NCBI GenBank assembly: GCA_964586395.1
Contig: CAZPGP010000020.1
Coordinates: 1 to 19,617, forward strand
Direction of reading: 5' to 3'
Source of the DNA: DATEFF01 sp964586395
Lineage (GTDB): Bacteria > Patescibacteriota > Saccharimonadia > Saccharimonadales > EFPC-124
Length of the DNA: 19,617 nucleotides
The position numbers were made by a program, and so were the translations under genes. Under the pieces are notes generated by a model that saw nothing but the letters and a program-made list of their open reading frames with translations, had not been told where the DNA came from and searched no databases. Below, piece after piece: positions 1 to 7,457 of the stretch. Positions within the stretch are counted from its first letter, which is position 1. Each line of letters starts with the position of its first letter.

Positions 1-213
1 AAACTGTGCGACACGCTCACTATCGTGAACTCCGATGATCAACTTCGCCTGATGGCGTTTGGTGTGCACGAAAAACACCAAACCTACAGCGGCGTCACCG
101 AGGAGACGCTCAAGCCCGGCGAGCGGATGACCGTCACGCTCGAACAGGCCGGCACCTTCACCTTCCACGACCACCTCCACGACGAGGTCAAGGGCACGTT
201 CACCGTCCACTAG
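1..213 (+). CDS. Cupredoxin-like domain protein, C-terminal part
   Basis: The reading frame is open from base 1, so the start lies outside the window; the GTG at 25 is probably internal. The last 70 residues end in a beta-strand pattern FTFHDHLHDEVKGTFTVH, the position of the type-1 copper loop of cupredoxins (usually Cys-x-x-His-x-x-x-Met-x-Gly). The Cys position is Asp and the Met position is Val, while histidines are kept and extra ones are present (HEKH upstream, HDHLH in the loop). A normal blue copper site is therefore unlikely; a type-2-like or purely structural cupredoxin fold is more plausible. It ends 24 nt before cyoA, so a link with copper supply or electron transfer to the oxidase is possible but unproven. 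The family assignment rests on this C-terminal motif only. Confidence 0.6.
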   Translation, partial: KLCDTLTIVNSDDQLRLMAFGVHEKHQTYSGVTEETLKPGERMTVTLEQAGTFTFHDHLHDEVKGTFTVH

Positions 214-215
214 TG

Positions 216-224
216 TGCTATCAT
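216..224 (+). promoter_or_regulatory. Extended -10 promoter before cyoA
   Basis: TGC followed by TATCAT fits an extended -10 element. It ends 13 nt before the cyoA ATG, which predicts a very short leader. No clear -35 is visible. Confidence 0.4.
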
Positions 225-237
225 CAAATCAAGCGAA

Positions 238-1128
238 ATGAATAAAAAACTCAAAATTATTCTAATCTCGGGGGTCGTACTAGCGACACTGGCGGTGACC
301 GCGCTCGCCAGCTGGTATCTTAGCAGTCACAACGTCGCACTCCTCAACCCTAAAGGCCTCGTTGCTGAGGATCAAAAGTCACTACTGATCACCGCAACAC
401 TGCTCATGGCGCTCGTCGTCGTCCCTGTTCTGTTCCTGATATTCAGCATCGCCTGGCGTTACCGCGAAGGCAACAAGAAAGCAAAGTACTCACCCGAACT
501 TGCTGGCAATCGTGCCGCCGAAGCTATCTGGTGGCTCATTCCATTCGCCATCATAGTCGTCTTAGCCGGCATCACCTACGCTAGCAGTCACCGGCTCGAC
601 CCTTATCGCCCGATCGCTAGCGACAAGAAACCCTTGAAGGTTCAGGTCATCGCACTCCAATGGAAATGGCTGTTCCTTTATCCAGAAGAGCACGTTGCCA
701 GTCTCAACTACCTACCGTTGCCGACCGACAGGCCTGTCGAATTTACTATCACAGCCGATGCTCCGATGAACTCATTCTGGATCCCACAACTCGGCGGCCA
801 AGTCTACGCCATGCCAGGCATGAGTACCAAGCTCCATCTGCAAGCCAGCGAAACTGGTGACTACCGTGGCTCCAGCGCAAACCTCAGCGGCAAGGGCTTC
901 GCCGGCATGACATTCACTGCCCACGCCACGCCGCAGCAAGAATTCGACGCCTGGGTCGCCAGCGCTCGCAACTCCGCCAACTTTATGACGCTGGACACAT
1001 ACAACGAGCTGGCCAAACCATCCACTGACGCAAAACCCGCTAGCTACTCCTTCCCGCAAAGCTACGAGGGACTCTATGATACTGTAGTTATGAAATATAT
1101 GACGCCGCAGAAAAGCGAGGGGCGATAA
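238..1128 (+). CDS. cyoA: Cytochrome bo3 quinol oxidase subunit II
   Basis: Subunit II of the heme-copper quinol oxidase in the cytoplasmic membrane. The 296 residues show an N-terminal signal-anchor or first membrane helix (about 9-29), two further helices (about 48-71 and 95-115), then a periplasm-side cupredoxin domain. The block MNSFWIPQLGGQVYAMPGM and the segment GDYRGSSANLSGKGFAGM closely follow E. coli CyoA. The Cys, His and Met ligands of a CuA centre are absent, as in quinol oxidases and unlike cytochrome c oxidases. No lipobox Cys follows the first helix, whereas E. coli CyoA is a lipoprotein. The His- and Met-rich tail of E. coli CyoA is also missing. Its TAA overlaps the cyoB ATG by one base (TAATG), suggesting translational coupling. 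Confidence 0.95.
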   Translation: MNKKLKIILISGVVLATLAVTALASWYLSSHNVALLNPKGLVAEDQKSLLITATLLMALVVVPVLFLIFSIAWRYREGNKKAKYSPELAGNRAAEAIWWLIPFAIIVVLAGITYASSHRLDPYRPIASDKKPLKVQVIALQWKWLFLYPEEHVASLNYLPLPTDRPVEFTITADAPMNSFWIPQLGGQVYAMPGMSTKLHLQASETGDYRGSSANLSGKGFAGMTFTAHATPQQEFDAWVASARNSANFMTLDTYNELAKPSTDAKPASYSFPQSYEGLYDTVVMKYMTPQKSEGR

Positions 1129-3086
1129 TGCTGGAATTTATCTTTGGACGACTGACGCTCGACGCAATCCCACGTGACATGGTTGTCCTGGGTGGCGTCG
1201 TAACGATGCTCGGAGCGCTACTAACTATCATCGCGCTTGTAACCTATTTCAAGAAATGGCGCTATCTGTGGACCAACTGGTTTACCTCGCTCGACCCTAA
1301 GAAGATCGGCGTCATGTACCTGATAGTGGCGATAATCATGCTCTTGCGCGGCCTGGGCGATGCGCTGCTGATGCGCGTGCAACAGGTGCTTGGCGCTGGC
1401 GGCGAAGGTATCCTGCACTCTGACCATTTCCAGCAAATCTTCTCGGCCCACGGCACGATGATGATTTTCTTCGTGGCGATGGGCGTGATATTCGCCATGA
1501 TGAACCTACTGATACCGATGATGATTGGCGCACGCGATGTGGCATTTCCATTCTTGAACGCCGTGAGCTTCTGGCTGTTTGTGGTCGGCATGATCCTAGT
1601 GAACGCGTCGTTGATGATTGGTGAGTTCCAGGCCGCCGGCTGGCTAGCCTATCCGCCACTTAGCGAGCTGCAATACAGCCCAGGCGTTGGCGTCGACTAC
1701 TGGATTTGGACGCTGCAGATTGCTGGTATTGGTAGTTTGCTTTCGGGCATCAACTTCCTCGTTACGGTCGTGCGTATGCGCGCGCCAGGCATGACGCTCA
1801 TGAAGATGCCGCTTTTTGTCTGGGCCTGCGTTGGCAGCCTGACCCTGATAGTCTTTGCCTTCCCTATCCTGACCGCGACGCTGGCGATGCTTTCGCTTGA
1901 CCGCTTGATGGGGATGCACTTCTTTACGTCAGACTTCGGCGGCAACCCGATGATGTACGTGAACCTCATCTGGGCATGGGGACACCCCGAGGTTTACATT
2001 CTGATTCTGCCAGCATTCGGTGTGTTCTCTGAGGTCGTAGCAACGTTCTCGCGCAAGAAACTCTTTGGCTACACATCGATGGTCTGGGCTATTTGGGGCA
2101 TCACACTACTGAGCTTCCTCGTCTGGCTGCACCACTTCTTTACGATGGGAGCGGGCGCGAACGTGAACGCATTCTTTGGCATCATGACTATGATTATTGC
2201 CGTGCCAACTGGCGTGAAGGTCTTTAACTGGCTGTTCACGATGTACCGCGGTCGCGTTAGGTTCACCACGCCGATCCTTTGGTTTATGGGATTCGTCACA
2301 ACGTTCACACTTGGCGGCGCAGCAGGAGTGTTGATGTCAGTGCCGGCCGTAGACTTCCAGGTACACAACAGCCTGTTCCTGGTGGCGCACTTCCATACTA
2401 TGATTATCGGTGGCGTGCTCTTTGGCGCATTCGCCGCACTCACCTATTGGTTCCCTAAATTCACCGGCTTCAAGCTCAACGAGTTCCTGGGCAAATGCGC
2501 CTTCTGGTGCTGGCTGGTGGGATTCTTGGTAGCGTTCATTCCGCTCTACATTCTGGGATTCATGGGGGCAACTCGTCGCCTGGACCACTACGATCCGTCG
2601 CTTGGTTGGCAGTGGCTGTTCATCGTCGCTGGACTTGGCGTGATGCTGATCTTGCTGGGCGTTGCCTTCCAGCTACTGCAACTTGGGTATAGCATCTGGC
2701 GTCATATCAAGCACCCGGAACCCGCCGAATCTGACCCATGGGGTGGCCGCACGCTCGAGTGGGCGACCAGCTCACCGCCGCCTGTCTACAACTTTGCAGT
2801 CGTGCCCAAGGCTGATGAGCGAGACGCATTCTGGGAATCCAAACAGCGCGGCGACAAGCCACAAGCTGACAAGATCGAAGATATCGAACTACCCAAGAAC
2901 AGTCCAATCCCCGTCTTCATCGCCCTCGGAGCGTTCATGTTTGGCTTCGGCATCATCTGGCATATGTGGTGGATGGTCGTGCTCGGCCTTTTGATCGCTG
3001 TCGTCTGCATGCTCGTCCGCTTCATGGACGAAAACACCGGCTACGTCATCCCCGCCGCTGAAATTGCCAAGAAGGAGTCACTATGA
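1128..3086 (+). CDS. cyoB: Cytochrome bo3 quinol oxidase subunit I
   Basis: Catalytic subunit that oxidises quinol, reduces O2 to water and pumps protons. The 652 residues align with E. coli CyoB (663) through most of their length. Low-spin heme ligands are H108 and H423, the high-spin heme ligand is H421, and CuB ligands are H286, H335 and H336, with Y290 at the position of the cross-linked tyrosine. D-channel residues D137 and E288 and K-channel K364 are present, marking an A-type pumping enzyme. The quinol-site residues known from E. coli (R71, D75, H98, Q101) correspond to R74, D78, H100 and Q103 here. The C-terminal block DPWGGRTLEWATSSPPP is typical of CyoB. It overlaps cyoC by 4 nt (ATGA). 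All key residues are intact, so an active enzyme is expected. Confidence 0.97.
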   Translation: MLEFIFGRLTLDAIPRDMVVLGGVVTMLGALLTIIALVTYFKKWRYLWTNWFTSLDPKKIGVMYLIVAIIMLLRGLGDALLMRVQQVLGAGGEGILHSDHFQQIFSAHGTMMIFFVAMGVIFAMMNLLIPMMIGARDVAFPFLNAVSFWLFVVGMILVNASLMIGEFQAAGWLAYPPLSELQYSPGVGVDYWIWTLQIAGIGSLLSGINFLVTVVRMRAPGMTLMKMPLFVWACVGSLTLIVFAFPILTATLAMLSLDRLMGMHFFTSDFGGNPMMYVNLIWAWGHPEVYILILPAFGVFSEVVATFSRKKLFGYTSMVWAIWGITLLSFLVWLHHFFTMGAGANVNAFFGIMTMIIAVPTGVKVFNWLFTMYRGRVRFTTPILWFMGFVTTFTLGGAAGVLMSVPAVDFQVHNSLFLVAHFHTMIIGGVLFGAFAALTYWFPKFTGFKLNEFLGKCAFWCWLVGFLVAFIPLYILGFMGATRRLDHYDPSLGWQWLFIVAGLGVMLILLGVAFQLLQLGYSIWRHIKHPEPAESDPWGGRTLEWATSSPPPVYNFAVVPKADERDAFWESKQRGDKPQADKIEDIELPKNSPIPVFIALGAFMFGFGIIWHMWWMVVLGLLIAVVCMLVRFMDENTGYVIPAAEIAKKESL

Positions 3087-3664
3087 ACGAAGAAGTAGCC
3101 GCAAAAATGCGCACCGACAAAACTCTGTTCGGCTTCTGGGTCTACGTCATGACCGACTGTATCCTGTTCGCCACGCTCTTCGCCACCTACGCCGTACTGC
3201 GCAACAACACCTACGGCGGGCCAGGCAGTCACGAACTATTCAATATGCCGTTCGTGCTCGTCGAGACCATCCTCCTGCTAACCAGTAGCTTTACTTGCGG
3301 GCTCGCTCTCCTGGCTGCGCGGCGACAAAAGATCAAGCAGGTCGGCCTGTGGCTCGGCGCCACATTCATCCTTGGACTATCGTTCATCACCATGGAATTG
3401 ACCGAGTTCGCGCACCTCGCCAGCGAAGGCCACGGCTGGTGGAGCAGCGCCTTCCTCAGCGCATTCTTCACGCTCGTCGGCACGCACGGCCTACACATCA
3501 CTGTCGGCCTCCTGTGGCTGCTGGTTATGGGCGCATTCATCCTGAAGCGCGGGCTCAACGAACACAACATGCGCCGCCTGAGTATGTTCGGCGTATTCTG
3601 GCACTTCCTGGATGTCGTGTGGGTGTTCATATTCACGATCGTTTACCTGATGGGGGTCGCATAA
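3083..3664 (+). CDS. cyoC: Cytochrome bo3 quinol oxidase subunit III
   Basis: Subunit III, an integral membrane protein of 193 residues (E. coli CyoC has 204) with five predicted helices. Recognisable segments are FGFWVYVMTDCILFATLFA near the N-terminus and GTHGLHITVGLLWLLVM in the fourth helix. The subunit stabilises the complex and flanks the proton entry side of subunit I. The start is supported by GAAGGAG at 3071-3077, 5 nt before the ATG, and by the 4-nt overlap with cyoB. One nucleotide separates it from cyoD. Confidence 0.95.
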   Translation: MNEEVAAKMRTDKTLFGFWVYVMTDCILFATLFATYAVLRNNTYGGPGSHELFNMPFVLVETILLLTSSFTCGLALLAARRQKIKQVGLWLGATFILGLSFITMELTEFAHLASEGHGWWSSAFLSAFFTLVGTHGLHITVGLLWLLVMGAFILKRGLNEHNMRRLSMFGVFWHFLDVVWVFIFTIVYLMGVA

Positions 3665-3665
3665 T

Positions 3666-4016
3666 ATGGATGACAAACGTACCCTCATCAACTACACTAT
3701 CGGCTTCATTCTCAGCTTGCTCCTGACCAGCACGGCATATTTGGCCGTCACCAATCAATTATTCGCTGGCGGTGCGCTCATGGCGGTGATCATTTCTCTG
3801 GCGATCGCGCAGGTCCTGGTGCAGCTGTTCTTCTTCCTACACCTCGGGCACGAGACCAAACCTCGCTGGAAACTTGTGGTGCTGCTCTTTATGCTCGTCG
3901 TTCTCTTCATCCTCGTCTTCGGTTCACTATGGATTATGCAGAACCTGGACTACCACATGATGCCCGAGCACCAGATGGACGAATACATGATCGAACAGAA
4001 CAAAAAAGGTTTCTAG
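3666..4016 (+). CDS. cyoD: Cytochrome bo3 quinol oxidase subunit IV
   Basis: Small accessory subunit of 116 residues with three membrane helices (about 9-28, 37-58 and 69-92). The pattern GFILSLLLTSTAYLAV, then QVLVQLFFFLHL, then GSLWIMQNLDYHMM matches the family. The N-terminus faces the cytoplasm in E. coli, where the subunit assists CuB assembly. The C-terminal tail (DEYMIEQNKKGF) is charged and slightly longer than usual. It sits between cyoC (1 nt) and cyoE (4 nt) in the operon. Confidence 0.93.
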   Translation: MDDKRTLINYTIGFILSLLLTSTAYLAVTNQLFAGGALMAVIISLAIAQVLVQLFFFLHLGHETKPRWKLVVLLFMLVVLFILVFGSLWIMQNLDYHMMPEHQMDEYMIEQNKKGF

Positions 4017-4020
4017 GATC

Positions 4021-4884
4021 GTGACTCGCGCCAAAGCCTACTACGAGCTAACCAAGCCCGGCGTCACCTACGGTAACGCTATTTCAGCCATTGCAGGATT
4101 CCTATTTGCAAGCCAGGGTATGATCAACTGGACAATGTTCTTCTGGATCACTCTCGGCACAACACTTGTCATTGGCTCGGCCTGCGCGCTCAACAACTAC
4201 CTAGACCAAGATATCGACGCCAAGATGGAGCGCACCAAAAAGCGCGCAAAACTCATCGAGACCGTCGGTTCGCGTAACGCACTAGTCTTTGCGATCGCAC
4301 TCGGCGTTATCGGCTTTGCCATCCTAGCCGCCTTCACCAACTGGTGGGTTGTACTGGTCGAAGTCATCGGCTACTTCGATTACGTGGTGCTATACGGCAT
4401 GTGGTCAAAGCGCAAATCCGTCCATGGCACACTCGTCGGTAGTATCTCTGGAGCGGCGCCAATCCTGGCCGGATACGCCGGTGCGGCTGGCGGCATCGAC
4501 GTCGGTGGTTTACTGCTGTTTGCGGCAATCTTCGTCTGGCAGATGCCTGAGTTCTACTCCATCTCTATCTATAGGCGCAAAGAATACGCAGCGGCCAGCG
4601 TGCCAGTTAGCAGCGTGGTTCGCGGCGTTCCCCGGACCATTCGGCAGATCTTCGTCTATACGCTTTTGTTTGTACTATTCACTGTTGGCCTTGGCCTTCT
4701 AGACTACACCAGCATGAGCTATCTAGTCGTGATGAGCGCGCTGGGCCTGTGCTGGGTGTATCTGGGTGTGCAAGGCTTAACCGCCGAAGACAGTGAGGCC
4801 TGGGCACGACGCATGTTCAAGTTCTCACTCACCGCGCTGTTGGTTTTCTGCGGCCTGATCTCCATCGACGCCTGGCTGCCATAA
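4021..4884 (+). CDS. cyoE: Protoheme IX farnesyltransferase (heme o synthase)
   Basis: UbiA-superfamily membrane prenyltransferase that adds a farnesyl group to heme b, giving the heme o needed at the CyoB active site. The 287 residues contain the first Asp-rich motif NNYLDQDIDAKMERT (58-72) and the second conserved region YGMWSKRKSVHGTLVG (125-140). The start is GTG at 4021, 4 nt after cyoD, with AAAGG upstream. One oddity is W173-Q-M-P-E-F: the usual His after WQxP is Glu177 here. Many reduced CPR genomes lack heme biosynthesis, so the heme b substrate may come from outside the cell; that is inference and cannot be tested in this window. Confidence 0.93.
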   Translation: MTRAKAYYELTKPGVTYGNAISAIAGFLFASQGMINWTMFFWITLGTTLVIGSACALNNYLDQDIDAKMERTKKRAKLIETVGSRNALVFAIALGVIGFAILAAFTNWWVVLVEVIGYFDYVVLYGMWSKRKSVHGTLVGSISGAAPILAGYAGAAGGIDVGGLLLFAAIFVWQMPEFYSISIYRRKEYAAASVPVSSVVRGVPRTIRQIFVYTLLFVLFTVGLGLLDYTSMSYLVVMSALGLCWVYLGVQGLTAEDSEAWARRMFKFSLTALLVFCGLISIDAWLP

Positions 4885-4891
4885 GCACGTT

Positions 4892-4900
4892 TGCTATACT
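4892..4900 (+). promoter_or_regulatory. Extended -10 promoter, 6 nt before an ATG
   Basis: TGC-TATACT is a near-consensus extended -10. Only 6 nt lie between it and the ATG at 4907, so the transcript probably starts at or next to the start codon (leaderless). Confidence 0.5.
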
Positions 4901-4906
4901 GAAGCT

Positions 4907-5164
4907 ATGCTATTACTCATTCACATCTCTATCGCACTGCTCAGCATTGTGGCGAGCGGGCTCACCTACGCCCGACCTTCCAAGCGATTCTTTAACGCAT
5001 CATACCTGCTGGTGGGCGGAACACTTACAACCGGTACATTGCTCGTCCTTGCGTCGCCTGCGCACCTCGGTACAGCCTGTGTTTCTGGTTTGGTATACCT
5101 GGCCCTGGTTGGCGCGACCATTGGTGCTGCTCGCGTAAAAGCAGCCGACCGCGTCTCCTCCTAG
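4907..5164 (+). CDS. Small three-helix membrane protein of unknown function
   Basis: An 85-residue protein with three hydrophobic segments (about 2-21, 33-50 and 56-76) joined by short basic loops (ARPSKRF between helices 1 and 2). I do not recognise a family. It has His6 near the start of helix 1 and His53 at the end of helix 2, but nothing shows that they bind heme or metal. It follows cyoE by 22 nt yet has its own -10 box, so it can be transcribed separately from the oxidase operon. No Shine-Dalgarno sequence is visible. Its position suggests, without proving, a role linked to the oxidase. Confidence 0.65.
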   Translation: MLLLIHISIALLSIVASGLTYARPSKRFFNASYLLVGGTLTTGTLLVLASPAHLGTACVSGLVYLALVGATIGAARVKAADRVSS

Positions 5165-5168
5165 GGTG

Positions 5169-5174
5169 TATACT
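5169..5174 (+). promoter_or_regulatory. -10 element 7 nt before the Nudix ATG
   Basis: TATACT lies just after the stop of the small membrane protein and 7 nt before the ATG at 5182. This implies a leaderless transcript. No convincing -35 is visible. Confidence 0.45.
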
Positions 5175-5181
5175 TAGTCGC

Positions 5182-5697
5182 ATGACACGCTACTGCACAA
5201 CTTGCGGCCAAGAGACGACCGCCCAAGCGGCCAATCATTTCATCTGCCCCAAAGGCCATCATAACTATGTCGATCCGTCGCCAGCCGGAGTAGCCTACAT
5301 CTTGCAGGACGACAAAGTACTATTTGGTGTCCGCAGTCGCGACCCCAAACCAGGCAAACTCAACACGCCCGGCGGTTTCCTGGAGGTCAACGAAACAGCC
5401 GAAGCGGCGACACTCCGGGAGGTTAAGGAGGAGCTTGGCCTGGACGTCGAAATCATCGGCTACCTCGGCACCTACGCAACACATTATGCAGAGGACAATC
5501 AACGCGTCCTCAATATTGTCTTTATCGCCAGATACCAAGGTGGCGATATCAAGCCCGGCGACGACATGAACGGCGGCGAACCAGTCTGGCGCTCTATCAG
5601 CGACCTCCCAACGGCTGACGAACTCTCGTTCGACTACTGGCAGATGGAAGCTCAAAAAGACCTAAAAGCTTGGTACGATAACCACAAGCTGATATAG
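5182..5697 (+). CDS. Nudix hydrolase with N-terminal zinc ribbon-like motif
   Basis: A 171-residue Nudix phosphohydrolase. The Nudix box spans G65 to L87 and keeps the G-x5-E-x7-REVKEELGL pattern that binds Mg2+ and cleaves nucleoside diphosphate-X compounds. The N-terminus has C5-T-T-C8 and C22-P-K-G-H-H, resembling the zinc ribbon in front of the NudC-type Nudix domain, but with His in place of the fourth Cys. The substrate cannot be read from the sequence; NADH- or ADP-ribose-like dinucleotides are the closest analogy. It stands between the cyo region and metK with its own -10 box. The metK promoter overlaps its stop codon. Confidence 0.88.
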   Translation: MTRYCTTCGQETTAQAANHFICPKGHHNYVDPSPAGVAYILQDDKVLFGVRSRDPKPGKLNTPGGFLEVNETAEAATLREVKEELGLDVEIIGYLGTYATHYAEDNQRVLNIVFIARYQGGDIKPGDDMNGGEPVWRSISDLPTADELSFDYWQMEAQKDLKAWYDNHKLI

Positions 5698-5698
5698 T
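5670..5698 (+). promoter_or_regulatory. Promoter of the metK riboswitch transcript
   Basis: TTGGTA at 5670-5675, 17 nt spacing, TATAGT at 5693-5698. It overlaps the end of the Nudix gene and would start transcription near 5705, just before the aptamer. Confidence 0.55.
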
Positions 5699-5711
5699 TA
5701 AATCGTTAACA

Positions 5712-5834
5712 ATCTAAATATAAAGAGTGCAGCGAGAGATCTAGCTCGTCGACCTGCCAGCAACCTACGCTACAAATAATAACGCGCAAGGTGCTCCATC
5801 TAGCCCGCCAGACGGGAAAGATATGAACTCTCTT
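5712..5834 (+). ncRNA. SAM-clan riboswitch aptamer upstream of metK
   Basis: The leader of metK contains the hallmark segments of the SAM-I/SAM-IV riboswitch clan: AAGAGTGCAGCGAG (5723-5736), CAGCAACC (5758-5765) and GGTGCTCC (5791-5798), then GGGAAAGATATGA. P2 is GCAG/CTGC (5729-5732 with 5754-5757) plus CGAG/CTCG (5733-5736 with 5745-5748). P3 is ACCT/AGGT (5763-5766 with 5789-5792). P4 is CCCG/CGGG (5804-5807 with 5813-5816). The P2 loop CTAG can pair with CTAG at 5799-5803, as expected for the pseudoknot. P1 is either ATAT/ATAT (5718-5721 with 5821-5824) or AGAGT/ACTCT (5724-5728 with 5827-5831). The exact subclass (SAM-I, SAM-IV or the I/IV variant) cannot be fixed by eye. Placement before the SAM synthetase gene strongly supports SAM as ligand. 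Confidence 0.85.
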
Positions 5835-5839
5835 GCGAG

Positions 5840-5875
5840 TATCCTTTCCGCCATGGTGGTTGAAAGGATATTTTT
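5840..5875 (+). promoter_or_regulatory. Riboswitch expression platform: RBS-sequestering, terminator-like hairpin
   Basis: TATCCTTTC (5840-5848) pairs perfectly with GAAAGGATA (5862-5870), followed by TTTTT directly before the metK ATG. The 3' arm contains the Shine-Dalgarno AAAGGA, so the hairpin hides the ribosome-binding site. The U-run means it could also act as a terminator. A competing pairing, GGAAAG (5815-5820) with CTTTCC (5844-5849) plus ACTC/GAGT (5827-5830 with 5837-5840), uses the P4/P1 3' strands and would free the RBS when SAM is absent. Confidence 0.75.
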
Positions 5876-6988
5876 ATGCCCAAACTAACCAAATTCGCCA
5901 GCGAGTCAGTCGCCGCCGGACACCCTGACAAAGTCGCCGACCACATTAGTGATGCCATATTGGATGCCTGCCTCGCAAAGGACCCTCACGCCCGAACCGG
6001 TGTTGAGGTGCTCGTAGGCCACAACCAAGTCATTCTGGCCGGCGAGGTAAAGACGAGCGCTGGGGTGGACTTTGTGGAAGTCGCGCGCCAGCAAATCACG
6101 AAGCTCGGCTACACTAATCCAGACTGGGGATTTAGCGACCAGTCACCTATTCAAAACTTCATCCACCAACAATCGCCCGAGATTGGTATGGGCGTGGACG
6201 ACCACGGTGCCGGCGATCAGGGCATGATGTTTGGCTACGCCTGCAAGGACACGCCGGAGCTCATGCCCCTCCCTATCACGCTGGCCCACGCCCTGACACG
6301 GGCGCTCGACGAAGCACGCGAGACAAAGGCAATCGCCTATCTGCGGCCTGACGGCAAAGCCCAAGTTGTCGTGAACTACGACGGCCTCAAGCCTGTTAAC
6401 GTCGAGCACGTTACCATCGCCTGCGCGCACAGCGAAGAAGTCGACGCACAGACAGTCAGTGACGACATTTATGCCAAAATCATCACGCCGGTACTGAAAC
6501 GCTACGGCTACAAAATCGACAAAGCAAATGTGATCGTTAATGGCACAGGCATCTGGTATGTTCCAGGCCCATCAACCGACGCCGGCCTGACCGGTCGCAA
6601 GATCGTCGTAGATGGCTACGGCGGATTCGCGCGCGTCGGCGGTGGCGCGTTCAGTGGCAAAGACCCCAGCAAGGTCGACCGTAGCGGCGCCTACGCAGCT
6701 CGCTATATCGCCAAGAATATCGTCGCAGCCGACCTCGCCGACGAGGCCGAAGTTGCTGTGGCGTATTATATCGGAGCCAAGGAACCAGTCATGCTAACCA
6801 TTAACACGTTCGGCTCAGCCAGGGCAGACGAAGCCAAACTCTACGCATTCGCACAAGAGCTACTCGTGCCATCGGTCAAAAATATCGTCGAAGAACTCGA
6901 CCTGCGCCGGCCAATCTATACACAAACGGCAGCATATGGGCATTTCGGCCGAAATGAATTCCCGTGGGAGCAGATTAAAACTTCTTAG
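5876..6988 (+). CDS. metK: S-adenosylmethionine synthetase
   Basis: Makes S-adenosylmethionine from methionine and ATP in the cytosol. The 370 residues (E. coli MetK 384) begin with FASESVAAGHPDKVADHISDA, where E10, H16 and D18 belong to the ATP and metal site. The first signature GAGDQGMMFGYA is at 111-122 and the P-loop-like GGGAFSGKD at 255-263. C-terminal YGHFGRNEFPWE is also typical. The ATG at 5876 is fixed by AAAGGA at 5863-5868 and by the upstream riboswitch. Expression is predicted to fall when SAM is plentiful. Its last 14 nt overlap the convergent DoxX/MauE-like gene on the other strand. Confidence 0.97.
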   Translation: MPKLTKFASESVAAGHPDKVADHISDAILDACLAKDPHARTGVEVLVGHNQVILAGEVKTSAGVDFVEVARQQITKLGYTNPDWGFSDQSPIQNFIHQQSPEIGMGVDDHGAGDQGMMFGYACKDTPELMPLPITLAHALTRALDEARETKAIAYLRPDGKAQVVVNYDGLKPVNVEHVTIACAHSEEVDAQTVSDDIYAKIITPVLKRYGYKIDKANVIVNGTGIWYVPGPSTDAGLTGRKIVVDGYGGFARVGGGAFSGKDPSKVDRSGAYAARYIAKNIVAADLADEAEVAVAYYIGAKEPVMLTINTFGSARADEAKLYAFAQELLVPSVKNIVEELDLRRPIYTQTAAYGHFGRNEFPWEQIKTS

Positions 6989-7457
6989 GCTTCAACGCGC
7001 TGTATCCGCCCAAGCGGCTAAAGACAAAACCAACAGTGACCGCCCATGCCACAACCAGCCCAGCAGCCAAGTCAAATGGCAATGACGACAGGAATCCTCC
7101 CAACAAGCCCACGTTCGGCACCCGCACATCGCCCATCAGGGCAGTAAAGACCAACACCGCCCAGAGGCAAGGCAATGCCACCACAAACAACGCACTCAGG
7201 AGGCGCGCCAACGGGCTTAGCGTCAGCCGAAACAAGAAGGGAACCGAGAAAACCTCTAGGCTAATCAGCGCAACCGCCAATGCCACCGTTCCGCGCTCAC
7301 CCGTAAGTCCGTAGTCGCGCAGCGCGGCCACAAACTCCTCAAAACTAACCATCTGCGCCGCAGCCATACCCGTCGCAATCAGTCCCAACCCATAACCAAT
7401 TACCCGGTATCGTTGTTCCGCCTCTGGTGGCTTGGTGGATTTGGCAAATTCAATCAT
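6975..7457 (-). CDS. DoxX/MauE-like four-helix membrane protein
   Basis: A 160-residue membrane protein with four hydrophobic segments (about 17-36, 57-75, 85-108 and 128-147). The stretch SFEEFVAALRDYGL after helix 1 and LISLEVFSVPFLF in helix 2 resemble the DoxX/MauE family, where an 'F..al..Ygl' segment and an 'E' in helix 2 recur. The cysteine motif often seen in MauE is missing (NVGLLGG instead). Its ATG overlaps the sodX stop by 4 nt (ATGA), so it is co-translated with the nickel superoxide dismutase genes. A role in redox protection is an inference from this operon. It converges on metK and overlaps its end. Family call is moderate; membrane location is firm. Confidence 0.6.
   Translation of the reverse strand: MIEFAKSTKPPEAEQRYRVIGYGLGLIATGMAAAQMVSFEEFVAALRDYGLTGERGTVALAVALISLEVFSVPFLFRLTLSPLARLLSALFVVALPCLWAVLVFTALMGDVRVPNVGLLGGFLSSLPFDLAAGLVVAWAVTVGFVFSRLGGYSALKPKKF

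Noticed and set aside
238..1128. Cytochrome c oxidase subunit II (CuA type)
   Set aside because: CuA ligands are absent and the sequence follows CyoA; CyoB keeps the quinol-site residues.
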